In this document: positions 1 to 12,300 of the stretch, piece by piece
Numbering within the stretch: position 1 is the stretch's first letter
Layout: each line of letters begins with the position of its first letter
Assembly: GCA_003988795.1 (NCBI GenBank)
Contig: QYAK01000023.1
Coordinates: forward strand, 372,001-436,000
Origin: Proliferodiscus dingleyae
Taxonomy: Eukaryota > Ascomycota > Leotiomycetes > Helotiales > Lachnaceae
DNA length: 64,000 nt
Reading direction: 5' to 3'
Made by a program: the position numbers and the translations under genes
The notes under the pieces: generated by a model
Seen by the model: the letters and a program-made list of their open reading frames with translations, nothing else
Database searches by the model: none
What the model was told of the DNA's origin: nothing

Positions 1-812
1 TCATTGATAACAAATATTGGACAATCGTGACGAACGATTTGATCAAATGTCTGAGGCGGATAGCTTGTGGGGCGCGATTGCCTGCGACTTAGGGGTTCTT
101 TGACGTCTCTCGTGATAAGCCCATTTGTCAATCCGAGAAGTCCGGGAAGGACGCTCAGAGCAATTATATTAAACTTCATTATTATGGATAGAATAGCAAA
201 GAAGATTGGAAAAGAGAAAATCGAAAAATTCACGACCAGTGGGGTATTGCGGGATATCTATATCGCCGACATGGCAGGCAATAAAGATGTGATAGGGACT
301 AAACCAGGGGAGGCAGGTCTGCACTGTCACTGAACCAGTGATGGGGCAATCCGAGGCTATCCCTGCAAGCCTCAATGCAGTATTACGGGAATTGATAGGA
401 AATCTATCGGATTGAAGTTAAAAAAAAGTCGAAACAAGGAAATTGTAATCCGAAAGGTTAACGGTTAGCGTGCTGTCGTTTTCAGGATATCTTTCGTAAT
501 GGCAGTCCTGAAGCCACGCGGATGGCCTTGAGGAATTAGTCCATGTCGGAAGTAGTAGATTATCGAAAAAACCGGACAGAGAATATCTCGACAATGTTTC
601 CAGTACTCCAATACTTATCAGAATGCCCCATCGCTAGGCAACCAATCTTTTGAAATACGAATATTTTATATAAAAAATATGTAAGAAGATCACACGCATT
701 TTGAGTTATATTCGCCTGGGGTTCTAAGCTACAGGGATGGAACGAAGCGGATGTTGTTGTTTCATTGCTCTAAGATGTTTTCATGATGAATGCCAGTCGT
801 AAAGAGGGTATA
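1..812. other. No gene recognised
   Basis: Only short, low-quality reading frames are present on either strand, and none shows a recognisable domain or convincing splice sites. The stretch is moderately AT-rich. It ends at the stop codon of the GFA-type gene. Confidence 0.5.
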
Positions 813-1531
813 TTAGTACATCCCGCCATCATAAGGTTTGCCAATTCTAGGCTTACCAATCTCATCCTTCTCATCCAGATACGCGATCCATCCTTTCTCT
901 GTCCACTCCCTCATGTCAAATCCTTCTTGTCCTGGTTCAATCGTGGACCCATTCACAGTTACATAATCAAGGCCACTTCCGCTTAGCCAACCTTCTCTCT
1001 TTGCAGTCCACACTGTCCTCTTCTCTCCCTCTACTTCAACCTCCCGAGTTTCTCCTTTGCCGGCGAATGCAAAGCATCTTACGCCGCAAGTCCCGCAGAA
1101 AAACCAGTGGATACGGGCGTTGAAACACGTATAGTCTAACAGTCCTTCGAAAGGATTCGTTGGGGAGAGGAGTAAAAAGTCTTCAGGCTCGTCAAGAAGG
1201 CGGACATGGAAGAAGTTCATTTTATGGCAAGTTGAGCAATTACATTTGCGACTATAGGCACACAAAAATTAGCCGCCTATATCTCAAAAAATACGTACTG
1301 AGACGAGCACAAATATGAATGATTAACAGCAGTAAGTGAAGAAGAGAGGCTAATGAAAATACAATGCTCTTACATGCGCGTTGTGGAACGATCTGACGCA
1401 GATATAAACGGTGGGGGGAGGGTAACATAAGCTATGTACTTTGTGAGACCACAGTGACAAGAGCCTTTGTAGGCGCGGCGAGTAGGTAGATCAGAGGCTG
1501 CGGATGAAGCATGAGATTCCGTGGAAGCCAT
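813..1531 (-). CDS. GFA/CENP-V domain zinc protein
   Basis: Two exons, 1374..1531 and 813..1251, are joined across a 122-nt GT-AG intron and give 198 aa. Exon 1 was recovered by hand. It starts with an ATG at 1531 and holds the first Cys motif, GSCHCG (about residues 23-28). Exon 2 holds CNCSTCHK (about 56-63) and FCGTCGVRCF. These Cys groups are the structural and catalytic zinc ligands of the GFA (glutathione-dependent formaldehyde-activating, CENP-V/GFA) fold, which in fungi is usually a 130-200 aa stand-alone protein. The true substrate of fungal members is mostly unknown, so an enzyme role in glutathione adduct chemistry is family-level inference. The codon split across the intron is consistent (AT|T). 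No operon-like partner is apparent. Confidence 0.85.
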
Positions 1532-2226
1532 TTTGACTGCAATTGAGTAGTGAGAGCCCTGTACGAAAAGTAGCGACGGTTGCTGAAGAGATACTACGGG
1601 ACAAACAATCCGCTTGATCTTTCAATGACCGAAGTGCTGTAGCTCTCAATATACCATCAGTATAATGTAAGTTCAGTAACCTACCGTCTCTGAGTTTTTG
1701 TAATCGAGGATGTCTAGAAGTGTCATTCTGTAATGACATGTGGAGAGGGTGAAGGGCGCAAAGCCGCGATCAAACGCGCTGTAAACGCGCCTCACGTGGG
1801 GTTCATTGCTAGATCGCAGTACCGAGGCGCTCAACAAATTTGTATTTCTTCAACAACACGAGCACCACCGCCAAATTTATTCTAACAGCACGATGGTCCT
1901 TATTTCCCTATATTATAAGCAACTCTCCAGAGCTTCGATCAGCCCATGCCTCGGCCTCGTTCTATCGTAGCTTCACAGAAAATAGGGTTGGGTGGTGCGT
2001 AGGCATAATGACAACCCATCACCAAGGAAGCCAGCATGAAGACGAAATTTTAAGATTCATTCCTCATTACGGTACATTGACGAAAGAATAAAGTTCCAAC
2101 CCCAAATTTAATCATAAATACAGTACGTGACAGACAAAACCCTTCCGGTACCAGCTTAACAAGAACTGCATAGACGAAACACCATGTTCCCCCCTAATCA
2201 GAATAATGCTCAATTAGACAGATTTT
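1532..2226. other. Intergenic, no gene seen
   Basis: Lies between the start of the GFA gene and the 3' end of the DUF3659 gene. Reading frames such as the one at 1840-2091 have no family features. The part next to 1532 should hold the GFA promoter; no clear element stands out. Confidence 0.5.
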
Positions 2227-5200
2227 TTACTTTTTTCCAGTCAATGAACTGGTGATCGAGCCTAGACCAAGACCTTTGAGGATACCCTTCAGGCCGAGGC
2301 CACCTAAGAGGTTGTCTAGTAAACCGCCAAGACCTAGTCCACTGAGCTAGAGAGTATATCAGCATGTTGGTTCAAACCATGCGGTGGCATCACTTACAAG
2401 TTTGCCTACTAGGCCCAGAACACCGGCTAGCAACAAGCCCACGGCAGCGAGGATTTGACCCAAAGGCTCTGCATTGATGTCAGCAATGTTTCTTCTCATG
2501 TTGGACGACGCGTCTGTCTTACCAGTCAACAGAGCCCAGAGAGGGTTCAATTCTTTCTTAGCATGAGGCATGCCAGCGATCTTCTTCTTCGCCTTTTCAA
2601 TGGCGTTGTGAACGTTCTCTGTCAACTGTTTCAGGTTGTCCGCCAACTGATACTCTTCAGGAGTTGCATCCCGAGTTCTACTGTTCATCTTGGCTTGGTT
2701 CTGGATTCTTCCATCTGGGTCGAGGGCACGAATAGTGCCATTAGTCTCTGCAAGGATGCGTCCTCCTTCTTCGATAAGTGGCTTGACTTCGTTGACGAGC
2801 TTTTGCTCATCTCGTTCGTCTTCAGGTCTGGCTTCACAAGCGTCGATTTTCTAGACGGTGTTAATGGGTTGATGCCAACAAAGAATGGATCACTTACGCT
2901 ATTGATATCGGAGAGAATAGGTTTCATCCTCTCGAGAGTATCTTGAATGGCACCGGAGATGGCACCTGCAAGCTTCTTATCTTGTGCAACACGCTTCTTC
3001 TCCTCGATTTCTTCTTCGGACTCCTTTGGCTCCTCCTCTGCCACTGGCTCGGGAATGTCATTAATAAGTGTGACGTGACCGAGCGTCTGTCCTTTCTCGT
3101 TGATGATATCGCCATCATTATCGATCTCCTTGCCAGCACATTTGCTGACTTCACCCTCCGTCAATTTACCGATAACGTCTCCATTGTCGTCCACGACGTT
3201 TCCATCCTTGTTGACCTTGCTATGTGGAGAGTGAGGGTTAGTCGAAGTCCTTTATTTCTTAAGTGTTTGGGAGACAACTTACCGGCCAGCCACAGGGCTT
3301 TTGGCTATCTCTTTCTCCTCTTCTTCCCATCTTTCTGCCTTACCAAGTGTATTCCCATTACCGTCAACAACATCTCCCTCAGGATCGACTTTCTTGCCGT
3401 AGAGCTTCTTCGCATCGCCCTCTACCAACCTGCCGATGATAGCACCCTTGGAGTCAACAACCTTGCCATCTTTGGTGACAGTAGGCTCATCAAAGCCTGC
3501 AAATGGGCCTTCTTTTTCGCCCTGTCTCTCGCTTTCCGGAACAAGCTCTCCGCGGCCAATGATTTTACCTCCATCATTCCAGATGTTTCCATCTTTGTCA
3601 GACATTTTGCCAACAAGCTGGGAAAGTGGTATTAGCAAAGTCTTTCAGTTTTCACAACAAAATGGCTCACCTTCTTGATGTCTCCTTCGACGACACGTCC
3701 ATAAATATCCCCATTGGAGTCAACCAAGTTACCAGCCTTATTGACACGTTTGCCAGCCAATATAGACAAGTCGACTTTCTCTGGCTCAACTTCCTCTGGC
3801 TCGGCCCACCTTTCGCATTTACCTAGAACATTTCCTGTTTTGTCGACAACTTCTCCGTCCTTATCGACCTTCTTTCCGGCCAATTTCTTTGCGTCTCCTT
3901 CGACTAACTCACCAACTTTGAGTCCATCGAATATGACGTTTCCTTTTCCATCAAGAGTAGCATCAGGGAAGTCTTCAAATGGTGAACCTGAGTCTTGCTC
4001 TCTCTCATCGACGGGAATAAGTTCCGCTTTACCTGTTGGAAGAGAGTCAGCATTCAATTTTTGTTGCGTTACTTGGACCCTTACCAATGACCTTCCCGGA
4101 ATCACTCCAAATCTGACCCTCTTTATCGCACTTCTTACCCACTAATTTGGGAATTTCGCCCTCGATGACTCGGCCAAATAGCTTGCCATCGTCGTCGACG
4201 ACGTTGCCTGCTTTGTTAACCTTCTTTCCCTCCAAGAGTGAGAGGTCTTCGGGCTCCTGCTCCTCAGGCACTTCCTCCTCCTCTTGGAAACGCTCTGCCT
4301 TGCCCAAAGAGTTGCCGTTCTTGTCTAAAATGTCACCATCGGCATCGACCTTCTTTCCTTCAAGTTTCTTTGGATCGCCTTCGACAACCTTGCCTACAAC
4401 TTTGCCTTCAAAGATAACATTGCCTTTTGCGTCGACAATGCTGTCAGGGAAGTCTTCAAATGGAGCTGACGGTTCAGCAGTTCTCTCGTCCTCTGGGAGG
4501 AGCTCGGCGCGTCCTAAAACTTTTCCGGAATCGTCCCAAATCTTGCCCTCGGCGTCAACTTTCTTGCTGCCATCAAGTTAGTATAAAGGTTCAAGACGGC
4601 CCCAACTAGGATAGATACGGAGTTACTTACCCAACAAGCTTCTTAGCGTCTCCTTCCACAAGGATTCCGAAGGGGTTGCCTTCTTCGTCTACAATCTTTC
4701 CAAGTTTGTTGACAGTTTTGTCTTTTAAGATGGATAAATCGGGAAGCTCAGCTTCAGGAACCTCACCCTCAGCCTTCTCAGCGCCCTCTGGCAATTCACC
4801 CTCAGGCTTTTCAACACCTTCGGGAAGCTTGTCATCGAGCTGTGACGCGGACTGCTCAAGGAACTCTTTGAGGAGTTCGCCCTTTCCAATCACGCTTCCT
4901 TCCTTATTCTTCAAATTGCCCTCTTCATCAATCTCCTTGATCGATGTGCCGACAAGGTCCTGTGGCTCGCCCTCTTGCAACTTGCCAACCACTTGACCCG
5001 TCGCATCGGTGATCTCGCCATTGTCTTGAACGCCGAATGGCCCCTTCAGCTCGGGCTTCTCAGCACCCTCGACCGCTCCAGCACCTTCCTCGAGAGGCTA
5101 TAGAAGTAATATGTCAGCTTATTCCCCTCCAGCTTACGAAGGACGCAAGTAGATCTGTGAGCATACCTTTTGAGCACCCTCAGCGCCTTCTTCTAATGGC

Positions 5201-5755
5201 TTGGGGTCGGCATCTTTCAAGGATTCTGCGACTGAATCGGCGTGTCCAATGACATTGCCTTCATCATCTAGAATATCGCCTTCTTGGTCAACCATGGAGC
5301 CTTCAAGCTCTGAAGCTTTATCTCCGCTGACATGGCCGATGACCTGGCCATCATTGTCGACCACCTCTCCATTACCATTCACGGTGCCGGCCGGAACAGC
5401 CTCGGTTCCTTCTTCTTCATTCGGTACAGGCGCTTCCGTTGGTACTGAAGTTCCGTCTTCAGTTTGCTAGACGTGGGTGAGTCAGTGTTTGTTCGAGGGT
5501 CTGAGGAGTTATGACATTATTTATGGAGTAGGAATAGTAGTCTCGAGCCGTTCTTGGAGCAGAACTCCAGAAATATGGACTTACCTCCTCTATATCTCCA
5601 TTTTGCGTTCCATTCAGCTCAGTCCCGTTGAGTTCAGTTCCGTTGGCTTGGCTCTCGACGCCGTCTTTCAGGCTCGAGGCGCCCTTCTTCGACCCCAACT
5701 CAGAACCCTTCTTGGAAGGGACGTTGGGCGCCCTCTGCGTTGCTGTGTCCGCCAT
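2227..5755 (-). CDS. DUF3659/LEA repeat protein, nine exons
   Basis: Exons 5585..5755, 5167..5466, 4631..5097, 4085..4566, 3671..4032, 3283..3617, 2898..3219, 2398..2850 and 2227..2346 total 3012 nt and give 1003 aa. Every intron is 47-118 nt and GT-AG. The start chosen is the ATG at 5755 (MADTATQ); an in-frame ATG at 5788 is possible. After a Gly/Asn/Thr-rich leader comes a long series of units of the type V-x-K-x-G-(D/N)-V-V-D-x-x-G-x-x-(I/L)-G-K/R, with 'EGD.KKL.GKKVD' linkers. This is the DUF3659 repeat, roughly ten copies. Exon 8 begins with a conserved segment (KIDACEARPEDERDEQKLV) typical of the C-terminal domain of these proteins. The last exon is a Gly/Leu-rich hydrophobic tail. Fungal members are called LEA-domain proteins; a role in stress or organelle protection is inference. 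It shares a 1.4-kb upstream region with the divergent gene at 7139. Confidence 0.9.
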
Positions 5756-7138
5756 GTTGGCGTAATAATCGGAAATAGTTGTTATCAAGTGATTTTACAA
5801 GGTATATTCTTGGACAGCTTTGTTTTGCTTAGCTGCTGTGAAATTTTGGTTCAATGTATCTTCAATATAATTTCGATGCTCTTTTCAGCGCGTAAAAGAT
5901 ACCTCTCAAGTGTTTGATGTTCTAGCTATAGCTACTGCAAGGCTGTAACTATATGAAGCAGTTTGGGACAACTACGTCATATCCAAAGCTCCAAGAGCTA
6001 CAATGCTCTGATGAGCAGGTAATGATCATGATCTGGAGAAGCTTCTTACATCACTCCAGGGGAATCATCCATCACGGGGAGTCATAGCTGTACGAAGCCG
6101 TGCAGCTCTAAACCAGAATCAGCAATCCTCACCCGGTGATGACCCACACAAAGAGTGTGATACAGGCTCAGAAACAGGATATTTCAAGCTTCAGAGCATC
6201 GGGACAATCCAGTAAATTAAGGGATCTCAACGGACATTGTGTATAACAGGTGCGATCCACCAGCCACACACACTACGGATCCCTGTGGCTGCAGCCTTGG
6301 GCCTGGGTCACCGCTGTCGACTTTGCGACCGACGCCGCGCGAAACTAACCATCCGGGCCCCGCCACACTCCCTGAAGCCACATCACTACATCCACCCCGC
6401 TGGCAGCCACATGGGGCGCAACGGCAAAAACTTCCCTCACTCTCGTGTGAGTTCTCGCCCTGGAGCACGGCGGATGGACTCAATTAGCCAACGCGTCAGC
6501 CAACAGCAGTCTTTTCCTGCATTTTCCTGTTCTTGTGACTCTTCTTCCGCATCCTGCAGAGTCGCGGCTCAAAGCGGCCTCCTGCCTGCTTCCTGGCCGC
6601 CCGGAGCCTATGAGCGCATCGAAGTTTCGCAGACGCGGCTTGGGCAACGCTAGCAGACTCTGCAAGCAGTGTTTCCTGAATCCCAGTCTCCTCGAAGGAT
6701 CAGATCAGTCTTTGATGGAGTGTGGCGTCATAAAGACATGCGGATTGTCGTGTTGGGTGAGAACATCACAAATTCTGCAGGTCGCCGCCGTACAGGACAC
6801 ATCGAGATCCCGGATCTGCCTGTTGTCTAGGTAGCTTTGATGATACCACAAGTCTCAGCTGCTTCCTTGTCTCCATTACGCCACAGTGCGCCCCTCCTCC
6901 TGTGCCACCCCAGCTCCAGCTTCCCCCCTCCCTGATGCAATACCTAGCAAGCTGTGCTCTTGTGTCATAGCTCCAGCGGGCGGCATATCTCCCATTCGGT
7001 CATCATTTCCCACGCAATCGAAGAACGTTTCATAGACTTTGTAATATCCACAACCAATCTTTCATGCTCTTTTTTATACTTGAGCTCCGTCTCTTATTTC
7101 TGATTCATCGAATATTCTCTGGGAATCCAATTGACGCC
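5756..7138. promoter_or_regulatory. Shared divergent intergenic region
   Basis: This 1.38-kb gap separates two head-to-head genes for disordered, LEA-like proteins (2227-5755 and 7139-9421) and must contain both promoters. The middle (about 6280-6680) is visibly more GC-rich than its flanks. No coding region is supported, although several overlapping open frames occur in the GC-rich part. CCCCT/AGGGG pentamers at 6058, 6891 and 6925 resemble stress-response elements, but their number is near random expectation. Confidence 0.4.
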
Positions 7139-9421
7139 ATGTCTACTCCGAAGACCCCAAAGACTCCCACCAAGGCACTTGACAAGGGCGCACCGACTCC
7201 AAAATCGGCGAGCTCTGTCAAGAAGCAAGTACCGCAAGCTCCGACCCCTGATTCTGGTCACATCAGGAAGCATGTCCCGAAAGGCTCTGAGGACGGTCGG
7301 GTGAAGCCCTCCAGCAAGGACCCTTCGTCGCCATTACAGAGGAAGACGCCCCGTCCTCAAGCAGACGGCCAAGCTCTCACACCGGACACTCCGTCGAAAC
7401 CTAAAGCTCCAGCCGGTGTAGGAGACACTCCGACCCCTAAGAAGATGATCAAGAAGAAGCCAGTACCTAAAGATGCTGATCAGCCAGATATCAACAAGGC
7501 TCCACAAGCCGACAACCTTCAGGAAACCCCCAAAAAGATGATCAAGAAAAAGCCTGCCACTCCATCTGCACCGGACACAGACCAGGTCAATGGCCAGGTC
7601 GAGAATCTTTCGGAAACCCCGAAGAAGATGAAAAAGAAGATCCCCAAACCCGACACGGATCAGGTTCAAGACAAACTACCTTCGGTTTCCGACGGCCAAG
7701 ATGCCAGTGGAAAGGCGAATGAACTCAAAGAGACCCCTAAGAAGGTCATGAAGAAAAAACCACCACCACCTGAAACTGACCAGGTCACGGACCAGGCTGG
7801 TCAAGCTCAGGGTACGCTGAAGGACAAGAAGCCATCTGCGCCAGATGCGTCAAGCGTGACTGGGAAGACCGAAGAGCTCCAGGAAACTCCCAAAAAGGTA
7901 ATGAAGAAGAAACCACCTCCGCCTGATGCAAATCAGGTCGCCAACCAAGTACAAGACACAGTGAAGGATAAAACGCCGTCCAAGCCCAACACTGATCAAT
8001 TGACTGGCCAAGCAAGCAAAGCTCAAGATGCCGTAAAGGACAAGAAACCATCAGCGCCTTCCGGTGCCGATGCCCCAGACGTCACTGGTAAAACGGATGA
8101 GCTTCAGGACCAGCCAAAGAAGATTCTGAAGAAGAAGAAGAAGCCTGTAGATGCCGAGCAGGGCAGTCTGCCAGGCACAGACAGTCTTCCAAACAAAGAT
8201 CTCTCATCGAAAGATCTTCCTGACACTAGCAATGTCCCTGGCAAAGACAAGCTCCCATCCAAAGATCTTCCGAATGACGACAATATTCCCCAAAAGGATT
8301 TGTCGAAGACAAAGGACCTTCCTGGAAAAGACAAGCTTCCAAGCAAGGACAGTCTACCTGGGAAGGATAGTCTTCCAGACACAGACAATATTCCTGGAAA
8401 GGACAATATGCCAGACACAAACAGCGTGAAAGAGGCAAACCCCGACACACCGCAGTACAAGTTCAAACCATCAGTTCCTAAAGAGGGTCAGGCGCCATTC
8501 AAGAAGATCTTTAAGAAGAAGCCACCGCCACCAACTGAGCCAGAGCCAGAGCCAGAGCCGGAACATGAAGAGGAGGAATCGGACGAGGAGCACCATCCAA
8601 AATCAGAGGAGCAGAGTGACGAAGCTCAGAGCGAGGAGGAAGACAGTGACCAACAGAGCTACGATGAAGAGGAAGAGAGTCATGAAGGAGAATATGAAGA
8701 TGTGCCTCACGGAATTGATGGAGTTGACCACGAAGACCAAGAGGATGGCAGTGATGGTTCTGCTGATTATGATTCAAATGAAGCGTCTGAGGAACAGGAG
8801 CAGGATGATGAAGAGGAAGGGGAAGAAGAAGAAGACGACGACGATGACGGATCGGAGTTTGGTTTTCTACGTATACCGAAGGAGTTCGCTGACAAGCTCC
8901 CACGACAAGCCCAAGATACAGCTGAGAAAGTCCCTGAGAAAGGGCAAAAGGCTGTAAACGAGGGAGGTAATAAAGCCAAGGAGACAGCTGGAAGCGCGCA
9001 AGGTCTGAGCGACGGTGCTCAAAACAAAGCCAAGTCAACCGCAGGCTCTGCGTCCAAGACTGCTGGTGACCTTGGTGGCAAAGCCAAAAATGCCACTGGA
9101 GAAGCCACGAATCAGGCCAAGGGCCTGGCTGGGAAATTTCCAGGAGAGATCACCGACACTCTCCAGGAGCCTTCTGAGCTCATCGGCGGGACTTCTGACA
9201 AAGTCTCTAAGAGTGCCGGTAATGCATCTCAGAATTCCAACAAGGTTAAAGACAAGGCATCAGGGGCCCTCGGAGACGTGAGCATCGACCAGAAGGATGG
9301 CCAGACCGTGGTTAAAACGAATGTGGGAGAAAGTGGATCGGGGGGGATCACGATTTCAGTCAACACAACGAAGGAAGGCATGAGCATCACGATCAACGTC
9401 CCAGGTGCTTCGCGGCAGTAA
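7139..9421 (+). CDS. Disordered LEA-like Lys/Pro/acid-rich protein
   Basis: A single exon of 760 aa starts at the MSTPKTPKTP methionine; an in-frame upstream ATG at 7064 would add 25 hydrophobic residues and is less likely. Residues of about 1-340 are imperfect repeats of 'ETPKKVMKKKPPPP...DQV' and 'KDKKPSAPD'. They are followed by short 'LPGKDSLP' repeats, then a PEPEPEPE patch and a long Glu/Asp tract (about 480-585). Next come LEA-type 11-mer-like repeats rich in K, A, G, T and N ('NKAKETAGSAQ', 'GKAKNATGEATNQAKG'). The protein closes with a short beta-prone tail (GITISVNTTKEGMSITINVP). No enzyme domain is present. The architecture predicts an intrinsically disordered, charge-segregated protein; desiccation or stress protection is inference from the LEA-like repeats and the neighbours. 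Confidence 0.8.
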   Translation: MSTPKTPKTPTKALDKGAPTPKSASSVKKQVPQAPTPDSGHIRKHVPKGSEDGRVKPSSKDPSSPLQRKTPRPQADGQALTPDTPSKPKAPAGVGDTPTPKKMIKKKPVPKDADQPDINKAPQADNLQETPKKMIKKKPATPSAPDTDQVNGQVENLSETPKKMKKKIPKPDTDQVQDKLPSVSDGQDASGKANELKETPKKVMKKKPPPPETDQVTDQAGQAQGTLKDKKPSAPDASSVTGKTEELQETPKKVMKKKPPPPDANQVANQVQDTVKDKTPSKPNTDQLTGQASKAQDAVKDKKPSAPSGADAPDVTGKTDELQDQPKKILKKKKKPVDAEQGSLPGTDSLPNKDLSSKDLPDTSNVPGKDKLPSKDLPNDDNIPQKDLSKTKDLPGKDKLPSKDSLPGKDSLPDTDNIPGKDNMPDTNSVKEANPDTPQYKFKPSVPKEGQAPFKKIFKKKPPPPTEPEPEPEPEHEEEESDEEHHPKSEEQSDEAQSEEEDSDQQSYDEEEESHEGEYEDVPHGIDGVDHEDQEDGSDGSADYDSNEASEEQEQDDEEEGEEEEDDDDDGSEFGFLRIPKEFADKLPRQAQDTAEKVPEKGQKAVNEGGNKAKETAGSAQGLSDGAQNKAKSTAGSASKTAGDLGGKAKNATGEATNQAKGLAGKFPGEITDTLQEPSELIGGTSDKVSKSAGNASQNSNKVKDKASGALGDVSIDQKDGQTVVKTNVGESGSGGITISVNTTKEGMSITINVPGASRQ

Positions 9422-10159
9422 TCGGATAACTTTCTTTTGTCTTGTCACGAATGCTGCAATTTTCTCCTGTACTATCTAGTCACTAGTTTGTGTTTCGCAT
9501 ATAAAAACAGTAGTAATTGAAAAAGTCATTTCCCAGTAACTGATTGTTTGTGACTTTCTGACACGCCAGAACTGCAAAACCAAGCGGCACGGACGGAAGA
9601 GAAATTTCAGCTTGGAGTCTAGAATCTCGATCCAACAATGCTCCAGTGTTCCTGCTCCGCACAAGGACCCCACTATCCCCGCTGCTTGAGCCACATCTAG
9701 CAGGCGCGCTCATTGTGCCCCATGTCAGCTACTCACCTCCGAGCCAACCCAGTATCACATCACTACCCACATGCTCCTGATGATGTAACCTTGCCCATCC
9801 TTGCTCCCAAAACCTGGTCGTGAAGCAATGGTGTCAGCCACTTGTGGCACGTCGAGCTGTGCCGTGTCTGATTACCAGCCACGTACCGACAGGAAGGAGG
9901 GGTGTCTCTAGCAAGACAGGAAAATGACGGAATGTATGAGTCTATGATTCTTTCAGTGCCCTGCCTGTTATCTTGAGCTTGCTAATGCTATGGTGGCCTC
10001 AAATTATGGGGCGGCAGAAGCAGTTGTCGCCTCCCCTATGCACTGGCCGCAGCTTGTGTCGAGAAGGGAAACTAAGTAGACCATGACTCCAAGATCACTT
10101 CACCGTTTCAATTCATGTAACATATTATCTGGACAAATCTGAGGCTCCAGACCCTAAAA
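9422..10159. other. Intergenic, no gene seen
   Basis: No coding potential was recognised. It lies upstream of the DUF676 hydrolase and should hold its promoter. Confidence 0.45.
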
Positions 10160-11834
10160 ATGATTCAAACTTTACTGCTGTGTTTTATTCACGGATTCAA
10201 GGGTGACGATGAGACATTTTTCCAGTTTCCTGAGGTGTGCCGCCTGTCGCGATCCTTCCAAATCCGGCAATTCTGACTTTGACTACCCTAGGACTTGAAG
10301 AAACATGTCCAAAATTCATCACCAAAATTTAATGTGCATACAGCAGTGTATCCCAAATATGAGACAAAAGGAGATCTAACTGTTTGCGTGGGAACCTTTC
10401 GAGAATGGTCTGTTTTCTATAACCACCCACGACCTCACTTTGCTGATGCATGCGCAGGCTTCAGGACCAAGTTACCGATCTCGAAAGAGATGCAGCAACA
10501 CCATCAGCTATTTTGAATCCCTCGGTGTCCGTAATACTGTGTGCACATTCTATGGGGTAAGCTTTTCAACTGCGTTTTCTCTGTCGTTGGATTTAATAAG
10601 CCATACTAGGGGTTTCGTAGCGGCAGACACACTCTTTTCAGTGCTATCCAATCGCCCAGTATCTGCAGATCCCAATATACAGTTGATGTTCCCTCTAATT
10701 CAGGGCCTAATCTCGTTTGACACACCCTACAATGGGTTAGCACGCTCGATGTTTGCCTATGGCGCCTTCTCACAGTACCAAAACATCAGTGGCATCTGGA
10801 ACATCGTCTCCACCATTTCAGGCGGTCTCAGCATGAGTGCGGCGAGAACAGCAGCTGCTAACACTTCCTCTCAAGTTGCAGCCAGTCGATCAAGCAGCTG
10901 GAAGCGGTGGCAGGTCCTCGCTGCGAGAACAGGCAGCTATGGAGCGATTATTGCCGGCGGGGTGACGGCTTACATGCATCGTGAGCAAATTGCACAAAGT
11001 TTGAGCAAGGTTAACAGAGAGAACATCTATAACTCGCTCACCAAGGAGAACTTATCCCAGGGCTTGTCATATGTTAGCAGAGACAGCATTGGCGAAGGCT
11101 TTGCATGGACGGCTTCCCACTTGAAGTTCGTAGGTGCATTGATGAAGCAGGAGCAGATGACGGCCCGTCTTGAACGTCTTGCTCAACTGAAAGGAGTTGG
11201 TGTCACGAACATTTACACTTCCCTAGGTGAAAATGGATATTGGAGTGGAGGTTATTTCGTGCCGAAACGCACATTTTGCGCAGTTCCTACGGAAGAGGAC
11301 AAGAAGGAGCTGTTTGTAGAGCTTCCAAATACAGAGGTGGAGAATGAGGTCGAAGCACACTGCAACATGTTTCGCCCAGAAAGGAATTCAGGTTATGAGA
11401 TCATGCTCAATCAAGCTGGAGATTTGGTGCGGCAATGGGCAGAGAACGACCCACGGAAGATGGTAGATGATTACAAGCCGGACGAAAGACAAAGGGCAAT
11501 GAGTATAACAGAGAGCGAAGTCCTCGACGACGATGGAAAAATGAAGAAGGATTCTGGAGATACAGGTGACATCTCCGAATCCGAGGACGAGAAGCAACTC
11601 CAGGCAATTTTGGCATGTCAGGATCTTCCACAGCCTGAAGACGGTGGCATCAATGAGGAGGCGCTGAAGCAGGCGCTAGAAGTCCCACTCCCACCGGAAG
11701 ACTCAACGGAGCAAGCCACTGAGGTTCCACTCCCAGATGATAGTCGTGGGTCAAAGTCAAAATGGATACCAAACGTGTCAGTTCCTTCCATGCCTGCGAT
11801 GCCTGCGATACCTAGCTTTCTCTCACGCAAATAA
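10160..11834 (+). CDS. DUF676-type alpha/beta hydrolase
   Basis: Four exons, 10160..10234, 10292..10407, 10458..10556 and 10610..11834, give 504 aa. The first three exons are short and were recovered from splice signals. The N terminus (LLLCFIHGFKGDD) has the HGF oxyanion-type motif of DUF676 serine esterases. The nucleophile elbow A-H-S-M-G-G falls across the exon 3/4 junction, with the Ser just before it. 'LISFDTPYNGLA' follows, as in fungal relatives. The middle is an Ala/Ser-rich segment with a possible membrane-associated helix (GSYGAIIAGGVTAYMH). The C terminus (about 390-504) is acidic, disordered and Pro/Met-rich. The family includes putative lipases and esterases; the substrate is unknown. 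The frame is continuous across all three introns, which supports the model. Confidence 0.85.
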
Positions 11835-11974
11835 TGGTCATTTTCACTTTTCATGTATCTTGTAGTATATAGTTTTTAATGAATAATTCACATATTATAA
11901 CGTCGTAGATAACTAGCAATACATTCAAAGACAGAACAATCATGGAAACGGTCTGGCTGGGTAGTGTGGTGCGT

Positions 11975-12300
11975 TCATCTACTCAACAAATTCTTGTCGG
12001 CGATGTTCCCAGCATCGCCTGCCAATCCCTTCTTGCCCAGAGTATTTCCCACAGTCTCGTTCGCACCATCCTGCACATCGTCTACATCTTTGTTTCCGGT
12101 GACTTTGGTTTTGCTCAGGGAATCTTTCTGGACTTAGCAATCTAAGTTTTCAGGACTGATATGGGCAACTCACCCTTGACTCCGTAAGAGGTCCTATTCT
12201 CTCCAAACCAATTCAAATACGTATTTTCGACCCAACGCATCACAGATTCGTAGTAGGAGTCTTTCTTCTCCTGGCCAGGTAGCTCCGCATTTGAGGCCAT
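11975..12300 (-). CDS. Small LEA-like conserved protein, 94 aa
   Basis: Exons 12174..12300 and 11975..12132 are separated by a short 41-nt intron with a GTGAGT donor and an unusual AAG acceptor. The frame continues across it (285 nt). The start used is MASNAELPG; an in-frame ATG two codons upstream (12306) is equally possible. The first half is charged and aromatic (DSYYESVMRWVENTYLNWFG). The second half is the fungal 'DSLSKTKVTGNKDVDDVQDG...VGNTLGKKG' pattern of small hydrophilic stress-associated proteins, rich in G, N, D and K. No catalytic motif is seen. The neighbours are other hydrophilic low-complexity proteins. The function is unknown. Confidence 0.75.

Noticed and set aside
8104..9038. 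Long minus-strand open frames opposite the 7139-9421 gene
   Set aside because: They mirror the repetitive, low-complexity coding strand; no independent motif or start context.
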